From a virus, in the IMG/VR virus record IMGVR_UViG_3300032116_000266, positions 1 through 54,181 of that record: a DNA stretch of 54,181 bases; one strand, given 5' to 3'. Both the position numbers and the translations under genes were made by a program. The notes beneath the pieces are model-generated. The model saw only the letters and a program-made list of their open reading frames with translations, was not told where the DNA came from and ran no database searches. Below, one piece after another: positions 44,530-52,419 of the stretch (positions are counted from its first letter, which is position 1; every line of letters starts with the position of its first letter).

Positions 44530-46746
44530 ATGGCGTACATCATTAAAAATACATCAGGATTATTAAATACAAGATTTACAGATGTAGGTAGACAAAAACT
44601 TTCACAAGGTAAATTAGATATAAGATACTTTCAGGTTGGAGATAGTGAACTTTCATATAACTCAATACCCGGTTATGATCAGGCTAATAATGTAATTTTG
44701 GAGGCGGCCTACAACGCTCAAAACATTACACAAGAACCACAAGCCAATAAGATGAATGTCAAGTATCCTTATTATGTTAATGGTGCAACAGGTTCTACTT
44801 ATGGAATTGCCACCATGGATTCGCAGATTGATTCAGTTTACAATACAGCGGCACCCAGAGGTTTTTTTGAAACAGGTAATACAATACCTTGGAGTGCAAA
44901 AACAACCTCTGCGTATACTGTTAATTCAAATTATAAAATAAATTCATGTTTGAATTGTAATGTTAACGGATATTATCTTCAAAATTCATTTTGTAGTCCA
45001 ACAACAGGAACACCAAAAGTTGGAGATTTTGCGGTCATATATTTTGATGCATCCGGACATTGTGGTAACATAAATAAGAACATACCAATACTCACTTATA
45101 AAGTTCAAGAGGTGAGTGCAACTACAGGAGGAACTATTGTAAAATTTGATAGAGAAATACCAAAATATTATAACTCAGCAACATGTTGCAAAGATGCGAA
45201 AATATTATTTTATCCGTCGGGAATTACTGAAATTTATGACTATAACACCCCAATGGGTTATTGGCCTCCTGATGTTATTAATTTTGAGTCAATATGTGAT
45301 TTGGGAAACACTGACGTTAAAATTTGGAATATGAACATCGTTTGGTCGGAAAACCCGGCTGGCATCAACCCATCATTAAATGAAGATTTTAGAAATTTCG
45401 GGTCAAGAGAGTATATTGGGAGTAAAGAATATTTCGGATACCAAAATAAGTCAGGACAAACTTTTTATATTAACAACACCTTGAATGCTCAGAGTACGGA
45501 TACATTTTTTTATAACTCATATGATGAAAAAATTTATTTGGAACCTGAAGAACAAAAATCAATTGCTATAGTGCATTATACAAACAATGCGATTGATAGT
45601 TTTTATGGTGAGAAATTTGCAATGGAGCCTTTTGATCCTTTAGCAGTGGATACTTTGGGAATGGCGAGAAACTTCAAGGTAACAATACCATGGTTGATGT
45701 GGCATAAATCATCTACTAAAACGATAGGCGAAACTTTTTATGTTGATCCTAATGTTGGTAATGCAAATTATTTTGATGTAAGATATCTTCAATCATCCAA
45801 AAACAATGATATGAACGAACCCGGATTGAGATATTTCCATCTTTGGGATACCCATCTTAATGGTGATGGTAATCCAAGTAGAGTAGGTAAAGTATTTCCT
45901 GATTTGAAACAAATTGTTTTTGATGATGATGAAATAATTGCCGCGATGAGTTATAAATCAAACAGAAACTGGACTTTACCAGCTCCAAAATTGTCTTTAG
46001 TTGTTCCTAATGTATGTGATGATAATAATGACGACATAGGCTTACTTGGTAATGAAAATCAGGTTTTGTATCTTACCTATAGATTCAGTTCCTCCGCATT
46101 CACTAATTCACTACATTGTAATTATTATAGTAAAATAACCGGTCCACAGACATGTTACACCAACCAAAGACAAGACGTAACGGTTAAATTTGGAAATGAG
46201 TTTCCATTTTTGACTGATTGTTGTATGCAAGGATTCAATGCTCAACAGTTTCAAATATTAGTTCAAACAGGTGACACAAAAACAAGACCAAATTCTTCAT
46301 CTTGGAAATTACTTGATTTCACAAATCAACTTTCAGGTTCAAGTATTAATGGTTATATCACGGTGAGTGGGATGACCGGTACGACTTTTACAATAAGTCA
46401 CAATGCTTATCAAAACGCACCAACTTATAATTTAGATAATTTTATTGATTTACCAGATCCTTTCCCGTTAGAAAAGGACAAATTAACATTTGGTGACGAA
46501 TATTTTTTCTATGGAAATATAGAGACCGATATTCAAGCTACAATTTATGAGATGAAGTTCTTAGTGAATCTTTCACAAACTCAATTCACAAATACAAGTA
46601 ACCCTACATGGAAATCTGGTTCACCTTCTTATATTTCAGAAGTTGGATTATATGATGTTGATAAAGACTTAGTAGTTGTGACAAAACTTCAATCACCGGT
46701 GTTAAGGCAAGGCACTCAACAAATTGCAGTTAAACTTGACTTCTAA
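44530..46746 (+). CDS. Tail/fibre structural protein with tail-collar-like N-terminus
   Basis: The protein has 738 residues. Its start LLNTRFTDVGRQKLSQGKLD then IRYFQVGDSEL resembles the N-terminal domain of phage tail-collar and P2-type fibre proteins (L-T--GR--LA-------i--f-vGDg), which attaches fibres to the baseplate. The long middle is beta-rich with YSKI and FGYQNKSGQTFYINNTLNAQ stretches; near the end ISEVGLYDVDKDLVVVTKL recalls the closing strands of that domain family (EIGLyd-dg-Lv-v). So the collar-like fold may be split by a very large insert. It ends the structural block; the next gene is nuclease-like. Confidence 0.65.
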   Translation: MAYIIKNTSGLLNTRFTDVGRQKLSQGKLDIRYFQVGDSELSYNSIPGYDQANNVILEAAYNAQNITQEPQANKMNVKYPYYVNGATGSTYGIATMDSQIDSVYNTAAPRGFFETGNTIPWSAKTTSAYTVNSNYKINSCLNCNVNGYYLQNSFCSPTTGTPKVGDFAVIYFDASGHCGNINKNIPILTYKVQEVSATTGGTIVKFDREIPKYYNSATCCKDAKILFYPSGITEIYDYNTPMGYWPPDVINFESICDLGNTDVKIWNMNIVWSENPAGINPSLNEDFRNFGSREYIGSKEYFGYQNKSGQTFYINNTLNAQSTDTFFYNSYDEKIYLEPEEQKSIAIVHYTNNAIDSFYGEKFAMEPFDPLAVDTLGMARNFKVTIPWLMWHKSSTKTIGETFYVDPNVGNANYFDVRYLQSSKNNDMNEPGLRYFHLWDTHLNGDGNPSRVGKVFPDLKQIVFDDDEIIAAMSYKSNRNWTLPAPKLSLVVPNVCDDNNDDIGLLGNENQVLYLTYRFSSSAFTNSLHCNYYSKITGPQTCYTNQRQDVTVKFGNEFPFLTDCCMQGFNAQQFQILVQTGDTKTRPNSSSWKLLDFTNQLSGSSINGYITVSGMTGTTFTISHNAYQNAPTYNLDNFIDLPDPFPLEKDKLTFGDEYFFYGNIETDIQATIYEMKFLVNLSQTQFTNTSNPTWKSGSPSYISEVGLYDVDKDLVVVTKLQSPVLRQGTQQIAVKLDF

Positions 46747-46771
46747 TCTTGATAGTTTAGTATTTTACAAT

Positions 46772-47365
46772 ATGGAAATAAAAAACAACCCCAAGGTATT
46801 GGGTCTTGACATTTCAACCAAAACTATTGGATGGGCTCTATTTGATATGGAGACAAAAGAACTATTGGAACTTACACACATTTCACCAATTCCCAAACCT
46901 AAAAGAGAAAACAAAATGGAAGAACTTTTGGTAAAAGCCGAGATGTTCAGAAGTAAATTGATCGGGTATAAGGAACTTGGAATTACTGATGTTGTAATAG
47001 AGGAACCGTTACTTAACTCAAACAACGTTTATACAGTAGGAACACTACTTAGATATAATACTTTAATATTTAGAGAGATATATGACGTGTTGGGTATTAT
47101 CCCCCAATTTATATCCACATACAATTCAAGAAAATTTGCATTTCCCCATCTTGTCAAGAAGAATGATGCAAACAAGTTTGTTCTATTCGGAGGGTTTCCA
47201 AAAGATATTGATAAGAAGATGATTATTTGGGAACTTGTGGCGAAAAGGGAACCACAGATCGTTTGGCACTATACAAAAAATAATACATTAAAGAAAGAGA
47301 ACTTTGACCAAAGCGATGCTTACACTTGTGCTTTGGGTTATATGAAAGAAAAAGGGATTTGGTAA
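46772..47365 (+). CDS. RuvC-like Holliday junction nuclease (RNase H fold)
   Basis: The protein has 197 residues from ATG 46772; an in-frame ATG at 46724 lies inside the preceding gene and was rejected. VLGLDISTKTIGWALFD gives the first catalytic Asp (13), DVVIEEP the Glu (77/78), and FDQSDAYTCALGYM near the end the last Asp residues (179/182): the D-E-D(D) order of RuvC-type nucleases. It would cut branched DNA before packaging or during recombination. Its context beside primase and nucleases agrees. It could instead be a related RNase H-fold protein of other use. Confidence 0.8.
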   Translation: MEIKNNPKVLGLDISTKTIGWALFDMETKELLELTHISPIPKPKRENKMEELLVKAEMFRSKLIGYKELGITDVVIEEPLLNSNNVYTVGTLLRYNTLIFREIYDVLGIIPQFISTYNSRKFAFPHLVKKNDANKFVLFGGFPKDIDKKMIIWELVAKREPQIVWHYTKNNTLKKENFDQSDAYTCALGYMKEKGIW

Positions 47366-47374
47366 TTTACCAAA
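47358..47374. promoter_or_regulatory. Palindrome TTTGGTAATTTACCAAA overlapping -33 box
   Basis: A perfect 8+1+8 inverted repeat that begins with the TTTG of the -33 box. There is no T run, so it is more like an operator than a terminator, though it could also fold as RNA at the end of the upstream transcript. Confidence 0.45.
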
Positions 47375-47389
47375 CAATACTTATTTTTG
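47358..47389 (+). promoter_or_regulatory. Bacteroidota-type promoter before primase gene
   Basis: TTTG (47358-47361), a 20-nt spacer and TATTTTTG (47382-47389) match the TTTG-N19/20-TAnnTTTG consensus of Bacteroidota housekeeping sigma factor. The expected start of transcription leaves a leader of only about 10 nt before ATG 47406. Two palindromes overlap it. Confidence 0.65.
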
Positions 47390-47406
47390 TGGTGTATATC
47401 CACAAA
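47386..47406. promoter_or_regulatory. Inverted repeat TTTGTGG/CCACAAA overlapping -7 box and start
   Basis: Two perfect 7-bp arms (47386-47392 and 47400-47406) flank a 7-nt centre and run from the -7 box to the first base of the primase ATG. A binding protein here would block transcription start. Confidence 0.4.
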
Positions 47407-48302
47407 TGGAACAAGAAATTGAAGTAATATTAAATTTATTGGAAGAGGTCTTGGGTGATCCTAAAAAGACCAATAACTCCACTCACCAGTATTCCTATAA
47501 CTGTCCGGTTTGTGATGCGGGTAGGGGTAAAGGTAATTTTGAGGTTAACTTGGATAAATCGGTTTATCACTGCTGGAGTTGTGGTGATACTGAAGGAACT
47601 CACGGACCTTTGGGTAAGTTGTTTGACACCTATGGGACCAAGAAACAAAAGAAGTTATATCTCCTTGTAAGGCCTGAAGAGATTAAGGTCAGGGAGAAGA
47701 AAGCAAAGAAACTCACACTACCGGAAGGATATACCAAATTCAAAGATTCAAACCCCATCTATCCTGTGTATAAGCAGGCCAAAAATTATTTATCAAGTCG
47801 GGGTATTACAGACGAAATTATTGAGAAGTATCAGATCGGATTCTGTGATAAAGGAGAATGTTCCGGAAGGATTATTGTGCCGTCCTATGATCAGAATAAT
47901 GTTCTAAACTATTATGTTGCAAGAAGTTGGGGTAATACAAAGTTCAAATATAAGAACCCTCAAGCTGAGAAAGACAAGATCATATTCAACGAACATCTAA
48001 TAAATTGGGATGAAGACATTTACATTGTTGAGGGTGTGTTTGATGCGTTCTTCCTACCTAATCCAATCCCAATGCTTGGAAAACATTTATCAGAATATCT
48101 TTTTGAGTCCTTATATACGAAGTCAAAAAAAAATGTTATAATTTGTCTTGATGGTGACGCCTGGACGAACGCTACTAAGCTTTATAGGGAACTGAATGGC
48201 GGGGCGTTATATGATAGAGTCAAAATAGTTAAACTACCCGAGGATAAGGATGTATGCGATCTGAGGGGAAACATAAACGATTATTATTACAAAATGAGAT
48301 GA
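47406..48302 (+). CDS. DNA primase, DnaG/gp61-like
   Basis: The protein has 298 residues and would make RNA primers with the helicase encoded at 9939. An N-terminal zinc finger has CPVC (33-36) and CWSC (56-59). The TOPRIM domain has IVEGVFDAFF near residue 207 with the catalytic Glu, and ICLDGDAW near 247 with the D-x-D motif for metal binding. RGITDEIIEKYQIGF is the usual link between the two parts. It is compact compared with DnaG (about 580), as phage primases often are. A Bacteroidota-type promoter lies immediately before it, and the end overlaps the next gene by 4 nt (ATGA). Confidence 0.88.
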   Translation: MEQEIEVILNLLEEVLGDPKKTNNSTHQYSYNCPVCDAGRGKGNFEVNLDKSVYHCWSCGDTEGTHGPLGKLFDTYGTKKQKKLYLLVRPEEIKVREKKAKKLTLPEGYTKFKDSNPIYPVYKQAKNYLSSRGITDEIIEKYQIGFCDKGECSGRIIVPSYDQNNVLNYYVARSWGNTKFKYKNPQAEKDKIIFNEHLINWDEDIYIVEGVFDAFFLPNPIPMLGKHLSEYLFESLYTKSKKNVIICLDGDAWTNATKLYRELNGGALYDRVKIVKLPEDKDVCDLRGNINDYYYKMR

Positions 48303-49141
48303 GAGATTTACACGAAATTGCAAAAGACATTAGGGAAACAATTGCCATGAAGCAAAAGGAGTTTGGGCTAACCTTTAAGGAGGAAGATCATATCTATACT
48401 ATGAATGGTAGGACTGACTATCCATCGGTATCAAAGGTATTAAAGAAGTTTTATACTGAGTTTCCAACTGAACAAGCGGCATATAATAAATCCGGGGGAG
48501 ATCCACAGAAACAAGAGGAGTTAATAGCTGAATGGGCGGCATCCGGAAGATATGCAACAAATATGGGATCAAGGGTTCACTACGTTTTGGAAAAGAAACT
48601 TATTGAGCAGTATGATAACTACAAAGATGTGAGAGAACCGATATTTGAGTGTGATGTAATTCAGATGATGAAAAGTGATAGTATGATTTCTGCTGGGTCA
48701 AAGTATTTGAAACTAATGAAAGAGAGGAATGTAGCATTACTTGATACAGAAACTGTCTTGGGACATCCTGATTTGGGATATACCGGACAGCCTGATAAGT
48801 TGTGGTTAGTTGAAAGCAAAGATAAGACCGAATATGGACTTCTTATAACTGATTGGAAGACAAACAAACCCAAGAACTTTGAATCAAATAGATTTACAAA
48901 GAAAATGAAAGATCCATTCACTGATGTTGATGACACGGCTCTTGGTCACTATTACGTTCAATTACCTTTATATGTGAAGTTATTCCTTGAGATGATGAAA
49001 GGAACCAAATATGAGAATATGAGGGTGTTTGGGGGTATCATAGTATTACTACAGGATGATTCTGATTTCAAGGAGTATAGAATACCCAAACAAATTATGG
49101 GGACAGTCCTTGAAATGGATATGAAAAAATATTTAATTTGA
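48299..49141 (+). CDS. PD-(D/E)XK nuclease, RecB/Cas4-like
   Basis: The protein has 280 residues from ATG 48299, which overlaps the primase stop (ATGA); a longer in-frame start at 48254 is less likely. The fold is shown by GRYATNMGSRVHYVLEKKL (G---H--LE motif), GHPDLGYTGQPDKLWLV with its conserved Asp, and LLITDWKTNK, the D-x-K active-site strand, then HYYVQLPLYVKLFLE, the Q--LY helix of RecB-type nucleases. It probably degrades or processes DNA ends in recombination or host DNA breakdown. No cysteines for the iron-sulfur cluster of Cas4 or AddB are present. Confidence 0.82.
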   Translation: MRDLHEIAKDIRETIAMKQKEFGLTFKEEDHIYTMNGRTDYPSVSKVLKKFYTEFPTEQAAYNKSGGDPQKQEELIAEWAASGRYATNMGSRVHYVLEKKLIEQYDNYKDVREPIFECDVIQMMKSDSMISAGSKYLKLMKERNVALLDTETVLGHPDLGYTGQPDKLWLVESKDKTEYGLLITDWKTNKPKNFESNRFTKKMKDPFTDVDDTALGHYYVQLPLYVKLFLEMMKGTKYENMRVFGGIIVLLQDDSDFKEYRIPKQIMGTVLEMDMKKYLI

Positions 49142-49167
49142 AAAGTCAAATAAATTTATTATCTTTA
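49137..49167 (+). promoter_or_regulatory. Bacteroidota-type promoter before small early genes
   Basis: TTTG (49137-49140), a 19-nt spacer and TATCTTTA (49160-49167) lie before ATG 49179; the -7 box differs from TAnnTTTG only in the last base. TTTGA and TCAAA (49137-49150) form a small inverted repeat on the -33 box. Confidence 0.55.
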
Positions 49168-49178
49168 AAATAAAAAAT

Positions 49179-49427
49179 ATGAGCAACGATTTATTAAAAC
49201 CCAAAATTGATTTAAGACAACAACCTACGGTAGCTTGTGAATCTTGTGGTCACACTTACTTCAGAGAAGTTGTTATTCTAAAAAAAGTATCAAAATTACT
49301 AACCGGTTCTTCGGAAGATACACTTGTTCCATTTCCAACTTACAAATGTGATTCTTGTGGATATGTGAACGATGACTTCAAGTTGTTTGATAACAACGAT
49401 GAAGAATCAAAAATTGAATCTGTATGA
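49179..49427 (+). CDS. Small zinc-ribbon protein
   Basis: The protein has 82 residues. CESCGHTYF (20-28) and CDSCGYVND near 57-65 give a CxxC-CxxC zinc ribbon, with the strand REVVILKKVSKLL between them. Such proteins often contact nucleic acid or RNA polymerase. It is the first gene after a host-type promoter and overlaps the next gene by 4 nt (ATGA). An early regulatory role is possible but not shown. Confidence 0.68.
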   Translation: MSNDLLKPKIDLRQQPTVACESCGHTYFREVVILKKVSKLLTGSSEDTLVPFPTYKCDSCGYVNDDFKLFDNNDEESKIESV

Positions 49428-49621
49428 AATATGAAGCAGAATATACAGTAAAGATCAAGTTAGAGGACGTTACAATGAGACCTGACTCCACTGAGCAGGA
49501 TTTACAAGAAAAAATCACTCTTTTAGGTAGAAACAATCTCAAAAAGTTCTTTGAGGGTATATTATTGGACCCGGACAAAAGAATTATTTGTGAAGAAATA
49601 TTTTTTCAGGAAAAGAAATAG
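49424..49621 (+). CDS. Small protein of unknown function
   Basis: The protein has 65 residues: a beta strand pair (YEAEYTVKIKLEDVTM), a helix (EQDLQEKITLLGRNNLKKFF) and a strand near the end. No family is recognised. It is coupled by ATGA to the zinc-ribbon gene. Confidence 0.55.
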   Translation: MKYEAEYTVKIKLEDVTMRPDSTEQDLQEKITLLGRNNLKKFFEGILLDPDKRIICEEIFFQEKK

Positions 49622-49624
49622 TCA

Positions 49625-49632
49625 TATATTTG
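49625..49632 (+). promoter_or_regulatory. Bacteroidota-type -7 box before gene at 49651
   Basis: TATATTTG fits TAnnTTTG exactly and lies 18 nt before ATG 49651, but only a T run (49601-49606) is found near the -33 place. ATTTGT and ACAAAT (49628-49633 and 49642-49647) form an inverted repeat across the likely start of transcription. Confidence 0.45.
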
Positions 49633-49650
49633 TAATCTAAAACAAATTTT

Positions 49651-49977
49651 ATGTCAGGAGGAAGATTCGACTACGATCAATACAGAATTAGGAATATTTC
49701 CGATTCTATTGAATCCGTTATTGAAAAAAACGGAGCAAAGAAAACTGAAAGAGAACTCAAAGACGAAGGTTGGAGAGATCCGGACTGGTATGTGAAGTAT
49801 CCGGAGGATATGTATCATTACAAATATCCCGATGAGGTAATTGAGAAGTTCAAAGAAGCGGTAGATATTCTTCGTAAGGCTGAGGTTTATGCTCATAGGA
49901 TTGACTGGCTTCTGTCCGGTGATGATGGGGAGGAAACATTTCTTAAAAGATTAAAAGAAGATTTGGAAAAGATATGA
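49651..49977 (+). CDS. Conserved phage protein with SGGRFDY start
   Basis: The protein has 108 residues and begins MSGGRFDYDQYRIRNISDSI. I recall this start (SGG-FDY-Q-RI--I---IE) from a widespread family of small phage proteins without known function. The rest is charged, with a helix around EKFKEAVDILRKAEVYAHRI then DWLLSGDDGEETF. It overlaps the next gene by 4 nt. Confidence 0.68.
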   Translation: MSGGRFDYDQYRIRNISDSIESVIEKNGAKKTERELKDEGWRDPDWYVKYPEDMYHYKYPDEVIEKFKEAVDILRKAEVYAHRIDWLLSGDDGEETFLKRLKEDLEKI

Positions 49978-50186
49978 AAGATAAAGAATTAAGTAGTCAA
50001 ATTGTTAGACATATATTTGATACGGCAATTTCAACCACACAATTAAATTCTTCAAATAGTGAAGAGTATATCTATCATTTGAGAGTGTTAAATTTGTATT
50101 TACAAGAATATCTGGAAAATATAAAACTACCTGAAGACGAATCATGGAGAGAAAAAATCAATACTGAAATTAAAATAAAGTTATAA
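49974..50186 (+). CDS. Small helical protein of unknown function
   Basis: The protein has 70 residues and is helical in appearance, with EEYIYHLRVLNLYLQEYLEN. No family is recognised. Coupled to the preceding gene by ATGA. Confidence 0.5.
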   Translation: MKDKELSSQIVRHIFDTAISTTQLNSSNSEEYIYHLRVLNLYLQEYLENIKLPEDESWREKINTEIKIKL

Positions 50187-50188
50187 CT

Positions 50189-50482
50189 ATGAGAGTAATC
50201 TGTATTGAGAATTCCTTATGTGTTGATGAAGAAGGTTATGGTAGTATCCGTACCCATAAAGGATCAATCTATCACGTTATAGATGTGGTCAGTGGTGAGG
50301 AAATGAGGGAGAAAACAGGTATCAACTTTGCATCAGGTCCTTGGTATGAATTCTTGGAGGTGGAAGGAAAACACCATCATATTAGGTTTCTTGAGATACC
50401 TGATGAAACCGAAGAATTGTTTGAATTAATCAAAAAAAATGAGTATGACACCGAAAGCGCAAGCAATTTATTTAGTAAGTAG
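50189..50482 (+). CDS. Small protein of unknown function
   Basis: The protein has 97 residues. The start MRVICIENSLCVDEEG and the following HKGSIYHVIDVV look like a small beta barrel seen in many short phage proteins (a strand, a G--Y-VID strand, then W-E-LE and IRFLEI). The function of such proteins is unknown to me. It lies 2 nt after the previous gene and its end overlaps the next start by 44 nt. Confidence 0.58.
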   Translation: MRVICIENSLCVDEEGYGSIRTHKGSIYHVIDVVSGEEMREKTGINFASGPWYEFLEVEGKHHHIRFLEIPDETEELFELIKKNEYDTESASNLFSK

Positions 50483-50702
50483 CATGGGAATCTCAACATC
50501 GTGGGCGACCAATTATACCGGTGGAGAAGATTATCCAATGTATAAAAATCAATATGCTAAAGAATGTGCTTTAATTGCGGTTGATAAGTTAATTGAAATT
50601 GCTGAAGATGATGTTCATTTGAAATCAACAGTATTTTCAGAGACGCACCGGAATTATAAATCTTATTGGAGATTAGTAAAAGAAGAAATTGAAAAGTTAT
50701 GA
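50439..50702 (+). CDS. Conserved small phage protein (TPK-A ... YW--VK-EIEKL type)
   Basis: The protein has 87 residues. MTPKAQAIYLVSSM, AKECALIAVDKLIEIAE and the end YWRLVKEEIEKL match a small family frequent in Bacteroidota phages and prophages, of unknown function. Two ATG codons (50439, 50445) are possible; the earlier one overlaps the previous gene by 44 nt, unusually long for this cluster. It is coupled to the next gene by ATGA. Confidence 0.65.
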   Translation: MSMTPKAQAIYLVSSMGISTSWATNYTGGEDYPMYKNQYAKECALIAVDKLIEIAEDDVHLKSTVFSETHRNYKSYWRLVKEEIEKL

Positions 50703-50905
50703 AATTTGAATTAACAGAAGATCAAGAAGCTAGATATCGTGTTTGGAAAAATTCTTTACCGATTATTCCTGAAGGACATTTTGGAGCTGCTGGCGGTGGG
50801 TATTGGTTTAAGTTCATCCCCACCGGTATTGGAACTATCGTAATGGCAGGCAGAGAAGATGTTCCGGAACTTGACATTAATTTAACAGATTACGAAAATT
50901 GGTAA
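50699..50905 (+). CDS. Conserved small phage protein (DYENW type)
   Basis: The protein has 68 residues: KFELTEDQEARYRVWKNSL, then FGAAGGGYWFKFIPTGIGT and the close LDINLTDYENW. I recall this pattern (helix, G--GG---F-F-PTG-G, L-LTdy-nW) from small phage proteins; function unknown. ATGA coupling to the upstream gene. Confidence 0.66.
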   Translation: MKFELTEDQEARYRVWKNSLPIIPEGHFGAAGGGYWFKFIPTGIGTIVMAGREDVPELDINLTDYENW

Positions 50906-50908
50906 ATT

Positions 50909-51235
50909 ATGAATGACAAATTGAATGAAAGATTATTAGATGGGATGCCGCCACACATAGCAGAGAAGGTGGATAAAATGATTGGTAATATGAAAGAAGT
51001 ATATGACCTTGCCATGGAATCTTGGGAAGGATGTGATGGTTGCACAGAAGAGGATAAGCATTTTTTCATAAATGGATTTATGAGGGGATATAATATGGGT
51101 AAACCTAATAAAATAAATTTAGAAGAAATTGAAGAGGAAGCTAAGTTTAGATCTCAGATTGAAAGTGTCCAATATGCAGATGGTTTCATTGAAGGTATTG
51201 AATGGTATATTGATAAATTAAAAGAAAAACAATGA
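50909..51235 (+). CDS. Small helical protein of unknown function
   Basis: The protein has 108 residues, acidic and helical, with WEGCDGCTEEDKHFFINGFM in the middle; the CDGC pair could bind metal. No family is recognised. It overlaps the next start by 4 nt (ATGA). Confidence 0.55.
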   Translation: MNDKLNERLLDGMPPHIAEKVDKMIGNMKEVYDLAMESWEGCDGCTEEDKHFFINGFMRGYNMGKPNKINLEEIEEEAKFRSQIESVQYADGFIEGIEWYIDKLKEKQ

Positions 51236-51405
51236 AAAAATATTATTATAAATTACCATTCAAGTTCAAACTGTGGTGGGCGAAACAATTATTGTATATG
51301 TTCAGAGGATTCGGGCCAACATTTAATGATGATATTGTTTTATACAATGAGTTAAACTTATGGATAGAAAAAAAAGGTAAACCTTTTACAAATTCAAAAC
51401 AATGA
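51232..51405 (+). CDS. Short basic protein of unknown function
   Basis: The product has 57 residues (MKKYYYKLPFKFKLWWAKQL ... NSKQ), basic and aromatic. It fits the ATGA chain exactly at both ends (51232 with the previous stop, 51402 with the next start), which is the main support for its being real. Confidence 0.6.
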   Translation: MKKYYYKLPFKFKLWWAKQLLYMFRGFGPTFNDDIVLYNELNLWIEKKGKPFTNSKQ

Positions 51406-51572
51406 CTGAGATGAAAATTGAAATTGCTTGGAATACTTTAGATCATAAAGAATGGTGGTTTGATTTAGGTATTGGGTATCAATCCACAGATTATTATGAA
51501 TATAAAAAAGTATTAACAATAGGATTAGGAATAGCTACTATATATTTTAGATTTATAAAAAGAAAACAATGA
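51402..51572 (+). CDS. Short protein with hydrophobic C-terminal stretch
   Basis: The product has 56 residues. MTEMKIEIAWNTLDHKEWWF is followed by VLTIGLGIATIYFRFIKRKQ, a hydrophobic segment ended by basic residues that could lie in or on the membrane. Both ends fit the ATGA chain (51402 and 51569). Confidence 0.6.
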   Translation: MTEMKIEIAWNTLDHKEWWFDLGIGYQSTDYYEYKKVLTIGLGIATIYFRFIKRKQ

Positions 51573-51883
51573 AAAAAGAATCAAAACTAATTGACAAACG
51601 AATTATTATAGACGAATCGGTTGTTGTGGTTGGTGTAAATGAAGACACTGGATTTATAAATCTTACAAAACAAGATGAGACATTGACAGTTCGCATGACA
51701 CCGGATGAACTTAAAGGAGTTTATGATGCGATTGGCGAGATATTGAATAATAAATTAACAACGCATACTGGTATCAGTATACAAAGTAGCGGGACCAATC
51801 CTTATATTAATGTCAAAGCCACAAATGGTGGTTCCAAAAGTGTTTTTGATTATAATCCAAAAGAAAATATATTTTCAATATAA
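51569..51883 (+). CDS. Small beta-rich protein of unknown function
   Basis: The protein has 104 residues: strands IIIDESVVVVGVN and FINLTKQDETLTVRM, a helix DELKGVYDAIGEILNN, then a Gly/Ser/Asn-rich end. No family is recognised. It ends the ATGA chain that began at 50439. Confidence 0.55.
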   Translation: MKKESKLIDKRIIIDESVVVVGVNEDTGFINLTKQDETLTVRMTPDELKGVYDAIGEILNNKLTTHTGISIQSSGTNPYINVKATNGGSKSVFDYNPKENIFSI

Positions 51884-51891
51884 AAAATCCT

Positions 51892-51899
51892 TATCTTTG
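51892..51899 (+). promoter_or_regulatory. Bacteroidota-type -7 box before HAD gene
   Basis: TATCTTTG fits TAnnTTTG exactly and ends only 4 nt before ATG 51904, so any mRNA would be nearly leaderless. The -33 box is not clear. Confidence 0.35.
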
Positions 51900-51903
51900 T
51901 GAT

Positions 51904-52419
51904 ATGAAAGTCCTATTTTTAGATCACGATGGTGTTGTTTGCTTGTCAAACAATTGGGGTTCCCGACTCAAAAAACAAAAGAAGTGGGGTGGGAGAAAAA
52001 TGTCTATGACATTAAGAGAAGTTCCCGTAGAACATAGATTTGATAATTTTGATAAAAAGGCGGTTAAAGTTCTTAACGAAGTTTTAACTGAAACCGGGGC
52101 TGAAATCGTTGTTAGTTCTGATTGGAAACTTCACGGATCATTGGAAGATATGGGTGTATATTATGATCTTATGGGTGTTGTCAAAAAACCCTTGGATTTT
52201 ACTCCAATAGTTGATCAGTCCGGCACATTAGAACTTCTCAGGTCATTGGAAATCCAACAATGGTTAGATAATAATAAAAATGTCACAAGTTGGGTTAGTG
52301 TGGATGATTTGGATATGAGTTTATTTTTGGGTGATAACTTTGTATTAACACCCAAAGAGAATGAAGGAATCAAACAGACAGGAATAAAAGAAAAACTTAT
52401 CAAAATCCTTAATAAATGA
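51904..52419 (+). CDS. HAD-family phosphatase-like protein (HAD_SAK type)
   Basis: The protein has 171 residues. LFLDHDGVVCL gives the HAD nucleophile and acid/base pair Asp 7 and Asp 9; AEIVVSSDWKLHG supplies motif II; VSVDDLDMSLF is the closing acidic motif. The layout (D-DGV, SSDWR/K-like, -I--WL-, DD) resembles small HAD proteins found in phages and in RNA-repair (Swiss army knife) contexts. It may remove phosphate from nucleic acid ends or nucleotides; substrate is unknown. It overlaps the next gene by 4 nt. Confidence 0.7.
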   Translation: MKVLFLDHDGVVCLSNNWGSRLKKQKKWGGRKMSMTLREVPVEHRFDNFDKKAVKVLNEVLTETGAEIVVSSDWKLHGSLEDMGVYYDLMGVVKKPLDFTPIVDQSGTLELLRSLEIQQWLDNNKNVTSWVSVDDLDMSLFLGDNFVLTPKENEGIKQTGIKEKLIKILNK

